From positions 1,240,001 through 1,304,000 of the forward strand of contig CP016836.1 of NCBI GenBank assembly GCA_002240395.1: a stretch of 64,000 nt of DNA, given 5' to 3'. Shown one piece after another: positions 8,919-18,217 of the stretch. The notes beneath the pieces are model-generated. The model ran no database searches. It saw only the letters and a list, made by a program, of their open reading frames with translations, and had not been told where the DNA came from. Position numbers and translations under genes: made by a program. Source of the DNA: Xanthomonas citri pv. mangiferaeindicae (lineage in GTDB: Bacteria > Pseudomonadota > Gammaproteobacteria > Xanthomonadales > Xanthomonadaceae). Every line of letters starts with the position of its first letter. Position 1 is the first letter of the stretch.

Positions 8919-10931
8919 ATGCTCAGCGACTTCTTCAACAGCCTCATCGGGTGGGTCGGCGACCACCCGGTCGCGGCCGGCATCGTGATCTTCCTGATCG
9001 CCTTCTGCGACTCGGTCATCGTGCTCGGCGCCATCGTGCCGGCGCTGCCGCTGCTGTTCGCGATCGGCGTGCTGATCGGCCTGGGCGAGATCTCCGGCCC
9101 ATACGCGATCGCCTGCGCCACGCTGGGCGCGATGGCCGGCGATGGGCTCAGCTACTGGGTCGGCCACCGCTGGGGTCACGGGCTGCGGACGGTGTGGCCG
9201 TTCCACAAGTTTCCGCAGTTGCTCGACCGCGGTGAGAATCTGTTCCGCCGCAATGCCGTCAAGAGCATCCTGATCGCCCGCTACGTCGGCGCCATCCGGC
9301 CGTTCGTGCCTGCGATCGCCGGCATCGCGAAGATGCCGTTGCGGCGCTATCTGCCGGTCAGCGGCGTGGCCTGCCTGTCGTGGGGCGCGCTGTTCCTGGC
9401 GCCGGGCTGGCTGTTCGGCGCGTCCTACGATGCGGTCGCCGCGGTCGCCGACCGGTTGGCGATCGTGCTCGGTGCGCTGGTCGCGGTGCTGGCGCTGGCC
9501 TGGGCCATCGTGCTCTACACCTATCGCTGGTTCGACGCGCACGCCAACAGCCTGCTCGCGCGCCTGCTCGGTTGGACGCGCCACCATCCGCGGCTGGGTC
9601 GTTACGCGGTGGCGCTGGTCGATCCGCGGCGCCCGGAATCGGCCTCGCTGGCGATCCTGGCGGTCTGTCTGCTGGCGATCGGCTGGGCCTGGTTCGCCTT
9701 GCTCGCGACGGTGATCATGCGCGGCGAGCCGCTGCTGATCGACCAGACCGTGTTCCAGTTCATGTACGAACTGCGCAATCCGCTGGCCGACCGGCTGATG
9801 GCCGGTCTGGCCTCGATCGGCGATGTGCATGTGCTCGGTCCGGCGGTCGCATTGACGCTCGGCTGGCTGATCTGGCGGCGCCGCTGGCTGGGCGCGGCGC
9901 ATTGGCTGGCGGCCCTGGCCTTCGGCATGGCGCTGACCGCGCTGCTGGGCGCGGTGATCGACATGCCCAGGCCGCCGACCGCGCACGGCGGCTTCGGTTT
10001 CCCGGCGGTCGAGATCACGATGGCGACGATCGTCTTCGGCTTCTTCGCGGTGCTGATCGCGCGCGAACTGCCCGGGCGCTCGCGGGTCTGGCCGTACCTG
10101 GTGTCGGGCGCGGTGGTCGCGGTGCTGGGCTTCGCCCGGCTGTACCTGGGCGCGCATTGGCTCAGCGACATCGTCGGCGGCATGTTGCTGGGCATCGTCT
10201 GGCTGCTGGTGCTGGGCATCGCCTATCGCCGCCACGTGGACCGCTCGTTCTGGATGCGTCCGGTGGCGACGATCTTCTATGTCACCTTCGCGCTGGCCGC
10301 GCTGTGGCACGCGCCGCGCGCGGTCGATCCGCTGCTGACACGTTTCGTCGCTGCCCCGCCGGCGCGGACCATGGCGGTTGGCGAGTGGTGGGGGCGCGAC
10401 TGGGCGCAGTTGCCCGGCCAGTTGCGCGAGCGCGACCCGGCCCATCGCTGGCCGCTGGACCTGCAGGTCGCCGGCCCGCTGGCACCGCTGCAGGCCCGGC
10501 TCCAGGCGCAAGGCTGGCAGGTGCAGCCGCAGGCCGACTGGATGCAGGTGCTCAACCTGCTCGACGACGATGTGCCCTCCGCCGACAAGCCAGTGCTGCC
10601 GGCCACGCTCGACGCCAATGCCGAATCGCTGTTGATGCGTCGGGTGACCGACGAATCCCGGATCGAGGTCCTGCGGCTGTGGCGCGCGCCGGCGCAGCTC
10701 GACGACGCGCAGCCGTTGTGGCTGGGCACCAGCCAGTCGATGCTGCTGACCCGGCCATTGGGCCTGTTCAGCCTGTGGCAGCCGCAGCCCGATGCGCACG
10801 GCGTGCATCGTGGCTTGCGCGACGTGCTGACGGGCTTCGAATGGCGCGAAGACGTGCATCCGCAGTCGGGCGTGCCGACCTTGCGGCTGCGCATCGCTGG
10901 CGACGGCTCAGTCGTCGACCAGCCGCAGTAG
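8919..10931 (+). CDS. DedA-PAP2-LssY_C fusion membrane protein
   Basis: A 670-residue polytopic inner-membrane protein with three modules. Residues 1-200 are a DedA/SNARE-associated domain (GDGLSYWVGHRWG and FIARY-like ILIARYVGAIRPFVPAIAG), a putative lipid scramblase family. About 230-440 is a PAP2-like phosphatase region. The C-terminal 220 residues match the soluble LssY_C domain. Key PAP2 residues look lost: motif 1 lacks its Lys (GAVIDMPRP), motif 2 reads FPAVEIT instead of PSGH, while motif 3 ARLYLGAHWLSD keeps Arg, His and Asp. The start at 8919 fits the DedA N terminus. Its end overlaps the convergent LON-domain gene by 24 bases. Confidence 0.88.
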   Translation: MLSDFFNSLIGWVGDHPVAAGIVIFLIAFCDSVIVLGAIVPALPLLFAIGVLIGLGEISGPYAIACATLGAMAGDGLSYWVGHRWGHGLRTVWPFHKFPQLLDRGENLFRRNAVKSILIARYVGAIRPFVPAIAGIAKMPLRRYLPVSGVACLSWGALFLAPGWLFGASYDAVAAVADRLAIVLGALVAVLALAWAIVLYTYRWFDAHANSLLARLLGWTRHHPRLGRYAVALVDPRRPESASLAILAVCLLAIGWAWFALLATVIMRGEPLLIDQTVFQFMYELRNPLADRLMAGLASIGDVHVLGPAVALTLGWLIWRRRWLGAAHWLAALAFGMALTALLGAVIDMPRPPTAHGGFGFPAVEITMATIVFGFFAVLIARELPGRSRVWPYLVSGAVVAVLGFARLYLGAHWLSDIVGGMLLGIVWLLVLGIAYRRHVDRSFWMRPVATIFYVTFALAALWHAPRAVDPLLTRFVAAPPARTMAVGEWWGRDWAQLPGQLRERDPAHRWPLDLQVAGPLAPLQARLQAQGWQVQPQADWMQVLNLLDDDVPSADKPVLPATLDANAESLLMRRVTDESRIEVLRLWRAPAQLDDAQPLWLGTSQSMLLTRPLGLFSLWQPQPDAHGVHRGLRDVLTGFEWREDVHPQSGVPTLRLRIAGDGSVVDQPQ

Positions 10932-11489
10932 CGTCTCCAGGCGAACGTCCGGATCGTCCTGCTGCAACAGCTGCTGGCGCTGCGCGGCGGCCAGCGGCAG
11001 CAGCTCGGCCAAGCGCCAGCCGACCCACGCCGCATCGTCGAACCGTGGCTCGGGGAACGCGCGGTCGGCGCCGTCGATGCGCTCGAGAATCTTGCGCAGC
11101 ACAACGCCCAGTAGAGCATGCTCGGGCTGCAGCTCGATCGCCGGGTCGGGGGCGCACCAGTCGACATCGGCGACCACCAGCCCGTTGTCGCGCACGCGGG
11201 TGCGCTCGACGCGGAAGCGCCGCGCGCCGCGCACACGCAGCCGCAGCAGGCCATCGGCACCGGTGTCGAAGTCCTCGACCGACGCCTCAGTACCGACGCT
11301 GGCCGGCGTTGCCGGCGTGCCGACCTCGCCGCCCTCGAGAATCAGGCAGATGCCGAAACTCGTGCCGCGACGACCACATTCGCGGAGCATGTCGAGATAG
11401 CGCGACTCGAACACACGCAGCGCCAGCGACGCGCCGGGCAGCAACACGGCATCGAGCGGAAACAACGGCAGCGAAGCGGATGTCGTCAT
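10908..11489 (-). CDS. LON substrate-binding domain protein
   Basis: A 193-residue protein consisting of an N-terminal Lon (PUA-like) domain alone, with LPLFPLDAVLLPGASLALRVFE at the start and RARRFRVER in the middle. It lacks the AAA+ and protease domains of Lon. Stand-alone LON-domain proteins are common in Proteobacteria and have no assigned function. The ATG at 11489 is preferred over one three codons upstream. Convergent overlap with the DedA-PAP2 gene suggests transcriptional interference or simple compaction. Confidence 0.88.
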   Translation of the reverse strand: MTTSASLPLFPLDAVLLPGASLALRVFESRYLDMLRECGRRGTSFGICLILEGGEVGTPATPASVGTEASVEDFDTGADGLLRLRVRGARRFRVERTRVRDNGLVVADVDWCAPDPAIELQPEHALLGVVLRKILERIDGADRAFPEPRFDDAAWVGWRLAELLPLAAAQRQQLLQQDDPDVRLETLLRLVDD

Positions 11490-11604
11490 GCCGGCCATCC
11501 TAGTGGCTGCACGATGAAATCGTCATCCTGCGCGGCGTGCCGGCGTGCGAGGCGCCCACGCGCCGGCGCGTTGCCGTGCCGGCGCGCAGATGCCGTCGTC
11601 GCGA

Positions 11605-12984
11605 TCAGAAGCTGTACTTGATGTGCGTGTGCACGCGTTGCAGGTCGCCTTCCAGGCCATTCTCCAAGCGACGATCGGCCCAACTCAGTTCGCCGCCGAC
11701 ATCGAGATTGCGCGCCGGCGAATAGATCATGTTGACGCGGAACGACTGCGCACGCTCGGTGACGCTGCCGCCGGTCAACAACGGGTCGTTGTCGAGCGAG
11801 GCCAGCGAGTAGATGACATTGCCGCGCAGCTTGGGCGAGAACGCGTGCCGCCATGCGGCAAAGCCGCCGTAGCCGCGCTGGCTGTGCAGGCGGCCATCGG
11901 CATCGAGCACAGTGTCGCTGCCGAGTGCGAAGCCCAGATACCGGCCGATGCCATCGCCGCCGCTGACCATGTAGCGGATGTCGTCGTTGGCGCCGAGGTT
12001 GAATCGGCCCGAGACGCTGAGCGCCGCGCCCGAGGTGCTGGCATCGCCGCTGCGGAAGCGACGCGCCAGGCCGGCGACGGTGAAGTGGCCCCAGTCGCCG
12101 CGGGTGATCCAGCGCGCGGTGACATCGGGCAGCCGGTCGTCGCCGCTGTTGAAGCGCGCGGCACGCGACAGGTAGGGGGTCACCGTGGTCTGCGGATTCT
12201 CCACCGAGACCGACCACGGGCCGCGCGTGTAGCGCAGCTGCGCCTGGCGGTTGAAGACGGTGCCTTCAGACGGCCCGGTGAAGTCGACCGCATCGGGTAG
12301 CGCCGCGACATCCTGGAAGTTCGACCAGGTCTGGCCGGCAAGCCAGCCGTTGTAGCTGACGTAGGCCTGACGCAGAGTCAGCGCATAGGTGTTGGTGATC
12401 ACTTCGTTGCCGGCCAGCGCGTTGCTGCCGCCGCCGTACATGTCGGCCTCGATGTAGGCCTTGATCGTCTTTCCGCTGTCGGTGACGGTGTCGGCGCCCA
12501 GCCAGAAGCGCGAGAACTGCGCGTGCACATCGCTGTAGGTACTGCTCTGGCCCTGGCCGTCGGCCGCGACCGGGGTCGCGCCGGGGAAGTAGAACAGCCG
12601 GCCGGGCGAGCCGTCGGCGATCTGCCCGTCGCTGGTGCGTGTGGTCATCGCATCGAACTTGATGAAGCCGCCGAACGAGAATGTGGTGCCGGGCGCCGCG
12701 CCGGGCATCATCGGGTTGCGGGCGGGCGCCGCGCTGCCCGCCGGCGCGGGCGCCGGGGCTGTGGTCGCGACTGCGGTCGAGGGCGCCGTCGTCGCCGCCG
12801 GTGTCGCGGTCCCGCGATGACTGTCGAGCAGCGCGCGCAATTCGCGCATCTCGCGCTCCATCTGGCCCAGTCGCGCCTCGATCGCGGCGACGTCGACGTC
12901 CTGCGCCGACACCGGCGCAATGCAGGCGGCCGCGACGGCCAGGGCGATCGGCGACAGCCATCGCTTCGCGTTGGATCTGGACAT
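11605..12984 (-). CDS. DcaP-like outer-membrane porin
   Basis: A 459-residue porin. It has a signal peptide (about 1-27, ending VSAQ), a short coiled coil (IEARLGQMEREMRELRALLD), an Ala/Pro/Thr-rich linker, and then a beta-barrel starting FSFGGFIKFDAM and ending in HIKYSF with the terminal Phe used by the BAM complex. DcaP-type porins are trimers that take up dicarboxylates. It lies 87 bases after the decarboxylase gene on the same strand, with a strong GGGAGAGGGAG ribosome binding site, so it probably belongs to the catabolic operon and imports the substrate across the outer membrane. Confidence 0.88.
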   Translation of the reverse strand: MSRSNAKRWLSPIALAVAAACIAPVSAQDVDVAAIEARLGQMEREMRELRALLDSHRGTATPAATTAPSTAVATTAPAPAPAGSAAPARNPMMPGAAPGTTFSFGGFIKFDAMTTRTSDGQIADGSPGRLFYFPGATPVAADGQGQSSTYSDVHAQFSRFWLGADTVTDSGKTIKAYIEADMYGGGSNALAGNEVITNTYALTLRQAYVSYNGWLAGQTWSNFQDVAALPDAVDFTGPSEGTVFNRQAQLRYTRGPWSVSVENPQTTVTPYLSRAARFNSGDDRLPDVTARWITRGDWGHFTVAGLARRFRSGDASTSGAALSVSGRFNLGANDDIRYMVSGGDGIGRYLGFALGSDTVLDADGRLHSQRGYGGFAAWRHAFSPKLRGNVIYSLASLDNDPLLTGGSVTERAQSFRVNMIYSPARNLDVGGELSWADRRLENGLEGDLQRVHTHIKYSF

Positions 12985-13071
12985 GTGACTCCCTCTCCCA
13001 AGCAGCGGCCCGCCCCGGGCTGGAGCGGCGACCGAAAGCAGCGGCGCCGGCGCGGTGGCCGGCCCGGCGGC

Positions 13072-13860
13072 TCAGACGAAGCGCAGGCCCGTCGAGCCGA
13101 GTCCGTCTACGCGGACCTGGACGTTGTCGCCCGCCTCGACGGCGACGGCGGCGGTGATCGCGCCCGAGAGCACGACGCTGCCGGCCGGCAGCGACTGGCC
13201 GCGGGCGTGCAGCATGTCGACCAGCATCGCGACCGCGAGCGCGGGATTGCCCAGCACCGCGGCGCCTGCGCCAACCTCGACGACCTGGCCGTTCTTCTCC
13301 AGCACCACGCCCGTGGTCTCCAGGTCGATGCCCTGCGGCGCGGTCGGGCGCGAGCCGATCACGTAGCGCGCAGCCGAGGTGTTGTCGGCGATCACGCTGG
13401 GCAGATCGAAGCGGAAGTTCTCGTAGCGCGAGTCGATGACCTCGATCGCCGGCAGCAGGCACAGCGTCGCCGCCATGACCTGTTCGGGCGTGCAGCCCGG
13501 CCCCTGGAGCGCGTCGCGCATCACGAAGGCGATCTCGGCCTCGACCTTGGGATGGATCAGCTTTGCGGCCTCGATCTCGGCGCCGTCGTCGACCGCGTTG
13601 TCGCTGCCCAGAAAGCCGTAGATCGGCGTCTCGACGCCCATCTGCTGCATCTTGGCGTACGAGGTCAGTCCCATCTTCATGCCGACGCAGCGCACACCGC
13701 GTGCCTGCTTGTGGGCGCGCAGCGCATCCTGGATGCGGTAGGCGTCCTCGATCGACAGCTCGGGATGCGCATCGGTGATCTTGACCGTGTCGCGCACGTC
13801 TCGCTCGGCGTCGTGCAGCAGGGTCGCCAGTTGGGCGACCGTCTCCGGTGCCAGGCTCAT
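13072..13860 (-). CDS. dmpH: 4-oxalocrotonate (2-oxo-3-hexenedioate) decarboxylase
   Basis: A 262-residue member of the FAA-hydrolase fold family shared by DmpH/XylI decarboxylases and DmpE/XylJ hydratases. Metal-ligand and fold motifs include the KMGLTSYAKMQQMGV segment, HPKVEAEIAFV (Glu ligands), and AIEVIDSRYENFRF. It converts 2-oxohex-3-enedioate to 2-hydroxypenta-2,4-dienoate plus CO2, in complex with the hydratase. It is assigned as the decarboxylase rather than hydratase by the FRFDLPSVIADNTSAARYVIG region and because a second paralogue in the operon is hydratase-like. It overlaps the aldolase gene (ATGA). Confidence 0.85.
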   Translation of the reverse strand: MSLAPETVAQLATLLHDAERDVRDTVKITDAHPELSIEDAYRIQDALRAHKQARGVRCVGMKMGLTSYAKMQQMGVETPIYGFLGSDNAVDDGAEIEAAKLIHPKVEAEIAFVMRDALQGPGCTPEQVMAATLCLLPAIEVIDSRYENFRFDLPSVIADNTSAARYVIGSRPTAPQGIDLETTGVVLEKNGQVVEVGAGAAVLGNPALAVAMLVDMLHARGQSLPAGSVVLSGAITAAVAVEAGDNVQVRVDGLGSTGLRFV

Positions 13861-14903
13861 GCCGTAGCCTCCTGGCGGGCGTCGGCACGTTCGCGCGCGC
13901 GCACCATGTCGAGCGCGACGTCGACGATCATGTCTTCCTGGCCGCCGACCATGCGCCGCTTGCCCAGTTCGACCAGGATGTCGACCGCGCTGATGCCGAA
14001 GCGCTCGGCCGCGGCTTCCGCGTGGCGCAGGAAGCTCGAATACACGCCGGCATAGCCCAGCGCCAGGGTTTCGCGGTCGACGCGCACCGGACGCTCCTGC
14101 AGCGGGCGCACGATGTCGTCGGCGGCGTCCATCAGCATGCGCAGGTCGCAACCGTGCTGCCAGCCCAGCCGCGAGGCGGCGGCGATGAACACCTCGAGCG
14201 GGGCATTGCCGGCGCCTGCGCCCATGCCCGCCAAGCTGGCGTCGATGCGGTCGCAGCCTTCCTCGACCGCGACGATCGAGTTGGCGACGCCGAGCGACAG
14301 GTTGTGATGGGCGTGGATGCCGGTCTGGGTGCGCGCATCGAGCACGTCCTTGAACGCGCGGAAGCGTGCGCGCACGTCCTGCATGCCCAGTGCGCCGCCC
14401 GAATCGACGACGTACACGCACGAGGCACCGTAGCTTTCCATCTTCTTCGCCTCGCCGGCGAGCGCGGCCGGTTCGGCCATGTGACTCATCATCAAAAAGC
14501 CCACCGCATCCATGCCCAGCGCATTGGCCGCCTCGATGTGCTGGCGCGAGACGTCGGCCTCGGTGCAATGGGTGGCCACGCGGACCACGCGGGCGCCGGC
14601 GGCGTGGGCGTTCTTCAGGTCATGGACCGTGCCGATGCCCGGCAGCAGCAGGGTCGCGACCTTCGCGTGTTGCACGGTCTCGGCAACCGCCGCGATCCAT
14701 TCGACATCGCTGTGCGCGCCGAAGCCGTAGTTGAACGACGATCCCTGCAAGCCGTCGCCGTGCGCGACTTCGATCGAATCCACGCCCGCAGCGTCGAGTG
14801 CGCCGGCGATCCGGCGCACCTGGTCCAGCGTGTACTGGTGGCGCACCGCGTGCGAGCCGTCGCGCAGAGTGACGTCGGAAATGGTGAGCTTGCGGTCGTT
14901 CAT
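13857..14903 (-). CDS. dmpG: 4-hydroxy-2-oxovalerate aldolase
   Basis: A 348-residue DRE-TIM barrel aldolase that splits 4-hydroxy-2-oxovalerate into pyruvate and acetaldehyde. Catalytic TLRDGSHAVRHQ supplies Arg14, Asp15 and His18. The metal-binding HAHHNLSLGVANS motif is near residue 200, and the GYAGVYSSFLRH helix closes the site. It works as a heterotetramer with the acylating dehydrogenase encoded just upstream, channelling acetaldehyde between active sites. Four-base overlaps with both neighbours indicate coupled translation. Confidence 0.95.
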   Translation of the reverse strand: MNDRKLTISDVTLRDGSHAVRHQYTLDQVRRIAGALDAAGVDSIEVAHGDGLQGSSFNYGFGAHSDVEWIAAVAETVQHAKVATLLLPGIGTVHDLKNAHAAGARVVRVATHCTEADVSRQHIEAANALGMDAVGFLMMSHMAEPAALAGEAKKMESYGASCVYVVDSGGALGMQDVRARFRAFKDVLDARTQTGIHAHHNLSLGVANSIVAVEEGCDRIDASLAGMGAGAGNAPLEVFIAAASRLGWQHGCDLRMLMDAADDIVRPLQERPVRVDRETLALGYAGVYSSFLRHAEAAAERFGISAVDILVELGKRRMVGGQEDMIVDVALDMVRARERADARQEATA

Positions 14904-15844
14904 CGGGTCGGCTCCGGCTGCGCGGCCGCCAGGCGCGCGGCGATGCGCTCGCCGGTGGCCAGGGCCGCGGAGGTCATGATGTCGAGATTGCCGGCGTAGG
15001 CCGGCAGGTAATGCGCGGCGCCCTCGACCTCGAGGAACACCGAGGTCTTCAGACCCGTCTTCGGGCCGATCCCCGGCACATTGCAGGGCTGCTCGATACG
15101 TTCGAACTGCACGGCCTGCTTGAGCCGGTAGCCGGGCACTTGGCGCGCCACGTCGGCGACCATCGCCTTGATCGCCGCGGCGATGCGCGCGGTGTCGGCC
15201 TCGTCGGACAGCACATAGACGGTGTCGCGCATCAGCAGCGGCGGCTCGGCCGGATTGAGCACGATGATCGCCTTGCCCTTGCGCGCCCCGCCCACCGCTT
15301 CGATCGCACGCGAGGTGGTCTCGGTGAATTCGTCGATGTTGGCACGCGTGCCCGGCCCTGCGGAGCGGCTGGAGATCGATGCGACGATCTCGGCGTAATG
15401 CACCGGTGCGATGCTGGCGACGGCCGCGACGATCGGAATCGTCGCCTGTCCGCCGCAGGTGACCATGTTGACGTTCGGCGTGTCGATGTGCGCCTCGAGG
15501 TTGACCGTCGGCACGCAGTAGGGACCGATCGCGGCGGGCGTGAGGTCGACCACGCGGATGTCCGGGCGCGCCTGGCGCAGCGCTGCGTCGTTGCGCACGT
15601 GCGCGCCGGCGGAGGTGGCGTCGAACACCACCTGCACGTCGTCGAACAACGGCGAGGCGACCAGCCCCTCGACGCCCGAGTCGCAGGTCTGCACGCCCAT
15701 CGCACGCGCGCGCGCCAGGCCGTCGGAGGCCGGATCGATGCCGACCAGCGGGCCCATGGCCAAGTGCTGGCCGTGGCGCAGGATCTTGATCATCAGATCG
15801 GTGCCGATGTTGCCGGGACCGATCACGGCTGCCTTGACGGGCAT
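14900..15844 (-). CDS. dmpF: Acetaldehyde dehydrogenase (acetylating)
   Basis: A 314-residue NAD-dependent enzyme turning acetaldehyde and CoA into acetyl-CoA. The Rossmann motif GPGNIGTDLMIKIL is at the N terminus, and the catalytic Cys130 sits in NVNMVTCGGQATIP. AIGPYCVPTVN precedes it, as in DmpF/BphJ. It has a clear GAGGAG ribosome binding site upstream of ATG 15844. It pairs with the aldolase encoded directly downstream, the standard meta-pathway DmpFG complex. Confidence 0.95.
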   Translation of the reverse strand: MPVKAAVIGPGNIGTDLMIKILRHGQHLAMGPLVGIDPASDGLARARAMGVQTCDSGVEGLVASPLFDDVQVVFDATSAGAHVRNDAALRQARPDIRVVDLTPAAIGPYCVPTVNLEAHIDTPNVNMVTCGGQATIPIVAAVASIAPVHYAEIVASISSRSAGPGTRANIDEFTETTSRAIEAVGGARKGKAIIVLNPAEPPLLMRDTVYVLSDEADTARIAAAIKAMVADVARQVPGYRLKQAVQFERIEQPCNVPGIGPKTGLKTSVFLEVEGAAHYLPAYAGNLDIMTSAALATGERIAARLAAAQPEPTR

Positions 15845-15902
15845 GGGAACTCCTCGAAACGTTGAAGCGGACGTGGGGAAGTGCGGACGCGGCGTGCGTC
15901 GA

Positions 15903-16682
15903 TCAGTCGAAATGCAGGTCGAGGGCGCCGAGGCCGCCGACCCGCAGGCGCAGGTGATCGCCGCGCACGACCGGGGTCAGCGGAACCAGGGCGCCGGAGA
16001 GCACGATGTCGCCGGCACGCAGGCCATCGCCCAGGCGCCCAAGCTGGTTGGCCAGCCAGACCACGCAGTTGAGCGGTGAGCCCAGCGCTGCGGCGCCGGC
16101 GCCCGTGGACAGCAGCGCGCCGTTCTTCTCGAGCACCATGCCGCAGGTGCCCAGGTCCAGGGCCTGCGGCGAGACCCGCGTGCGCGAGGTGACGAACGCA
16201 GCCGCGGACGCGTTGTCGGCGACCGTGTCGAGGATGCCGATCTTCCAGTCGCAGATGCGCGAGTCGACGATCTCGAAGCATGCCGACACCGACTCGGTCG
16301 CCAGCAGCACGTCGTGCAGGCCGATACCGGGGCCGGCCAGGTCGCGCTTGAGATGGAACGCGATCTCACCCTCGGCACGCGGCGCGATCATCCCGGCCAC
16401 CGCGACCGCACCACGGTCGGAATGATCCATGCGATCGGTCAGCACGCCGAAATCGGGCTGATCGACACCGAGCATGCGCTGCACGGCGACACTGGTCAGG
16501 CCGATCTTGCGACCGACCACGCGTTCGCCCTCGGCCACGCGGCGGGCGATGCCGGCTTGCGCGATCGCGTAGGCGCCGGCCAGGTCCAGGCCGTCGACGC
16601 GTCCGGTCAGCGGCGCGATCGGCGCGGCATCGCGCAACGCGGTGTGCAGGGCATCGGCGTGCAAGGTCGAATCGGCGCTCAT
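15903..16682 (-). CDS. dmpE: 2-oxopent-4-enoate hydratase
   Basis: A 259-residue FAA-fold enzyme, the hydratase partner of the decarboxylase. It adds water to 2-hydroxypenta-2,4-dienoate to give 4-hydroxy-2-oxovalerate. RVVGRKIGLTSVAVQRMLGV and the metal-binding RAEGEIAFHLKRDL (Glu pair) are visible, with IVDSRICDWKI after them. Position between tautomerase and dehydrogenase fits. Start ATG at 16682 overlaps the tautomerase stop by four bases. The DmpE and DmpH calls could be interchanged, since the two families are close. Confidence 0.83.
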   Translation of the reverse strand: MSADSTLHADALHTALRDAAPIAPLTGRVDGLDLAGAYAIAQAGIARRVAEGERVVGRKIGLTSVAVQRMLGVDQPDFGVLTDRMDHSDRGAVAVAGMIAPRAEGEIAFHLKRDLAGPGIGLHDVLLATESVSACFEIVDSRICDWKIGILDTVADNASAAAFVTSRTRVSPQALDLGTCGMVLEKNGALLSTGAGAAALGSPLNCVVWLANQLGRLGDGLRAGDIVLSGALVPLTPVVRGDHLRLRVGGLGALDLHFD

Positions 16683-16888
16683 GCCGCGCCCCCGGCGGGC
16701 GTCGGCGGATCGCTCTTGAGCGTGGTGCCGACGGCGAAACGGTTGGCCGGCACTTCAGTGACCATCACGCGGATCGAGGCCAGCGGCGCGTCCAGCGTCT
16801 CGCTGGCCACGCGCGCCACCTCGCGAATACAGCGCTCCACGCGGTCGGTGTCCCGGCCTTCGACCAGGGTGATCTGGATGATGGGCAT
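16679..16888 (-). CDS. dmpI: 4-oxalocrotonate tautomerase
   Basis: A 69-residue member of the 4-OT family converting 2-hydroxymuconate to 2-oxohex-3-enedioate. After Met removal all the known catalytic positions are kept: Pro1, Arg11 (VEGR), Arg39 (SIRVMVTE) and Phe50 (ANRFAVG). The C-terminal tail after LKSDPP is a few residues longer than the usual 62. It is the second gene of the operon, 21 bases after the MFS transporter gene, and overlaps dmpE. Confidence 0.92.
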   Translation of the reverse strand: MPIIQITLVEGRDTDRVERCIREVARVASETLDAPLASIRVMVTEVPANRFAVGTTLKSDPPTPAGGAA

Positions 16889-16909
16889 GGCGTGTCCTTT
16901 AAGGGAGTG

Positions 16910-18169
16910 TCAGGCGAGCTCGCGACCCTTGGTCTCGGGCAGGAACAGCCAGACGATCAGACCGGCCAGCGCGAAGAACGCCGCGGTCGTCACCAGGCCG
17001 CTGCCGACGCCGTAACGGGTGGAGATGAAGCCGATCAGGAACGGCGCGATCGCCGCGATCGCGCGGCCGCCGTTGTAGACGAAGCCCTGCGCGGTGGCGC
17101 GGATCGAGGTCGGGAACAGTTCGGCGAACGTCGGCGCAAAGCCGCTGTAGAAGCCGGTGCCGAAGTACGCGACCACGATGCCGAACACCATCAGCATGTC
17201 GGGCGAGCGGATCGTCGCGAACACCGGCACCACGACCGCCGAGGCCAGGAAGAACAGCAGGAAGGCTTTCTTGCGACCGATGCGGTCGGCGAAGTAGCCG
17301 AAGGTGATGAAGCCGGCGGCCGCGCCGACCTGCATGATCACGATCCAGATCGTCGACTTCACCAGATCCAGCCCCGGGCCGCCGTCGGCCACCGGCGTCG
17401 CGAGGTAAGTCGGGATCCAGGTGAACAGGCCCCAGTAACCGCACATCGCCGCGGTGGTGAATGCCAGGCCGATCCAGGTATTGCGGGCGAACGGCCCGCC
17501 GAACAGTTCGCGCACGGTCTCGCCGAAACCCAGCCGCCGGGTCTGGTTGCGCCAGATCTCCGGCTCCTCGACGTGGCGGCGCACATAGAACGCCAGCAGC
17601 GCCGGCAGCAGGCCGACCGCGAACACCCAGCGCCAGCCACCGACCGGAATCACCAGCGCGGCAACCACCGCAGCAGCGGCGTAGCCGGCCGCGAACGCGC
17701 TCTGCACCCAGGCCATGACCTTGCCGCGGTGCTTCGCAGGCCAGGTCTCGCTGACCAGCGCCGAGCCGGCCGACCATTCGCCGCCGACGCCCAGGCCGAC
17801 GATGATCCTAAACAGCATCAGCTGCCCGAGGGTGTCGGCCAATCCGCACAAGGCGGTGCCGATCGAGTAGCAGATGATGCTGAGCATCATCGAGCGCGCC
17901 CGGCCCAGCCGGTCGGCGAGGAAGCCGAAGACCAGGCCGCCGGCGGCGGTGGCCATCAACGTCGCCGACATCACCAGGCCGGCCGACGACTTGTCCATGC
18001 CCAGGTCGACGATCACGTACTTGATGACCATCGCGAACAGCATGAGATCCATGATGTCGAGCATCCAACCCAGATAGGCCGAGTTGAACGCGCGCCATTG
18101 CTGCTTGCTTGCGCCCTTCCACCAGCGCTCGCCGATCCCCTGCCCCGCACCTGTCGTGTTCTGCGCCAT
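16910..18169 (-). CDS. MFS transporter, aromatic acid/dicarboxylate symporter-like
   Basis: A 419-residue major facilitator with 12 predicted TM segments. The loop 2-3 motif FGFLADRLGRARSM and the equivalent loop 8-9 motif FGYFADRIGRKKAF are clear. The closest types are the AAHS and sialate/MHS-like proton symporters. It is the first gene of the catabolic operon, with a GGGAGGG ribosome binding site, so its substrate is likely a hydroxymuconate-type or other unsaturated dicarboxylate, or an aromatic acid. The exact substrate cannot be read from sequence. Confidence 0.88.
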   Translation of the reverse strand: MAQNTTGAGQGIGERWWKGASKQQWRAFNSAYLGWMLDIMDLMLFAMVIKYVIVDLGMDKSSAGLVMSATLMATAAGGLVFGFLADRLGRARSMMLSIICYSIGTALCGLADTLGQLMLFRIIVGLGVGGEWSAGSALVSETWPAKHRGKVMAWVQSAFAAGYAAAAVVAALVIPVGGWRWVFAVGLLPALLAFYVRRHVEEPEIWRNQTRRLGFGETVRELFGGPFARNTWIGLAFTTAAMCGYWGLFTWIPTYLATPVADGGPGLDLVKSTIWIVIMQVGAAAGFITFGYFADRIGRKKAFLLFFLASAVVVPVFATIRSPDMLMVFGIVVAYFGTGFYSGFAPTFAELFPTSIRATAQGFVYNGGRAIAAIAPFLIGFISTRYGVGSGLVTTAAFFALAGLIVWLFLPETKGRELA

Positions 18170-18217
18170 TGCACGCCCTCCCGAGGCGATTCTTGAGGGG
18201 GTGTGCCCCGGCCGTTT

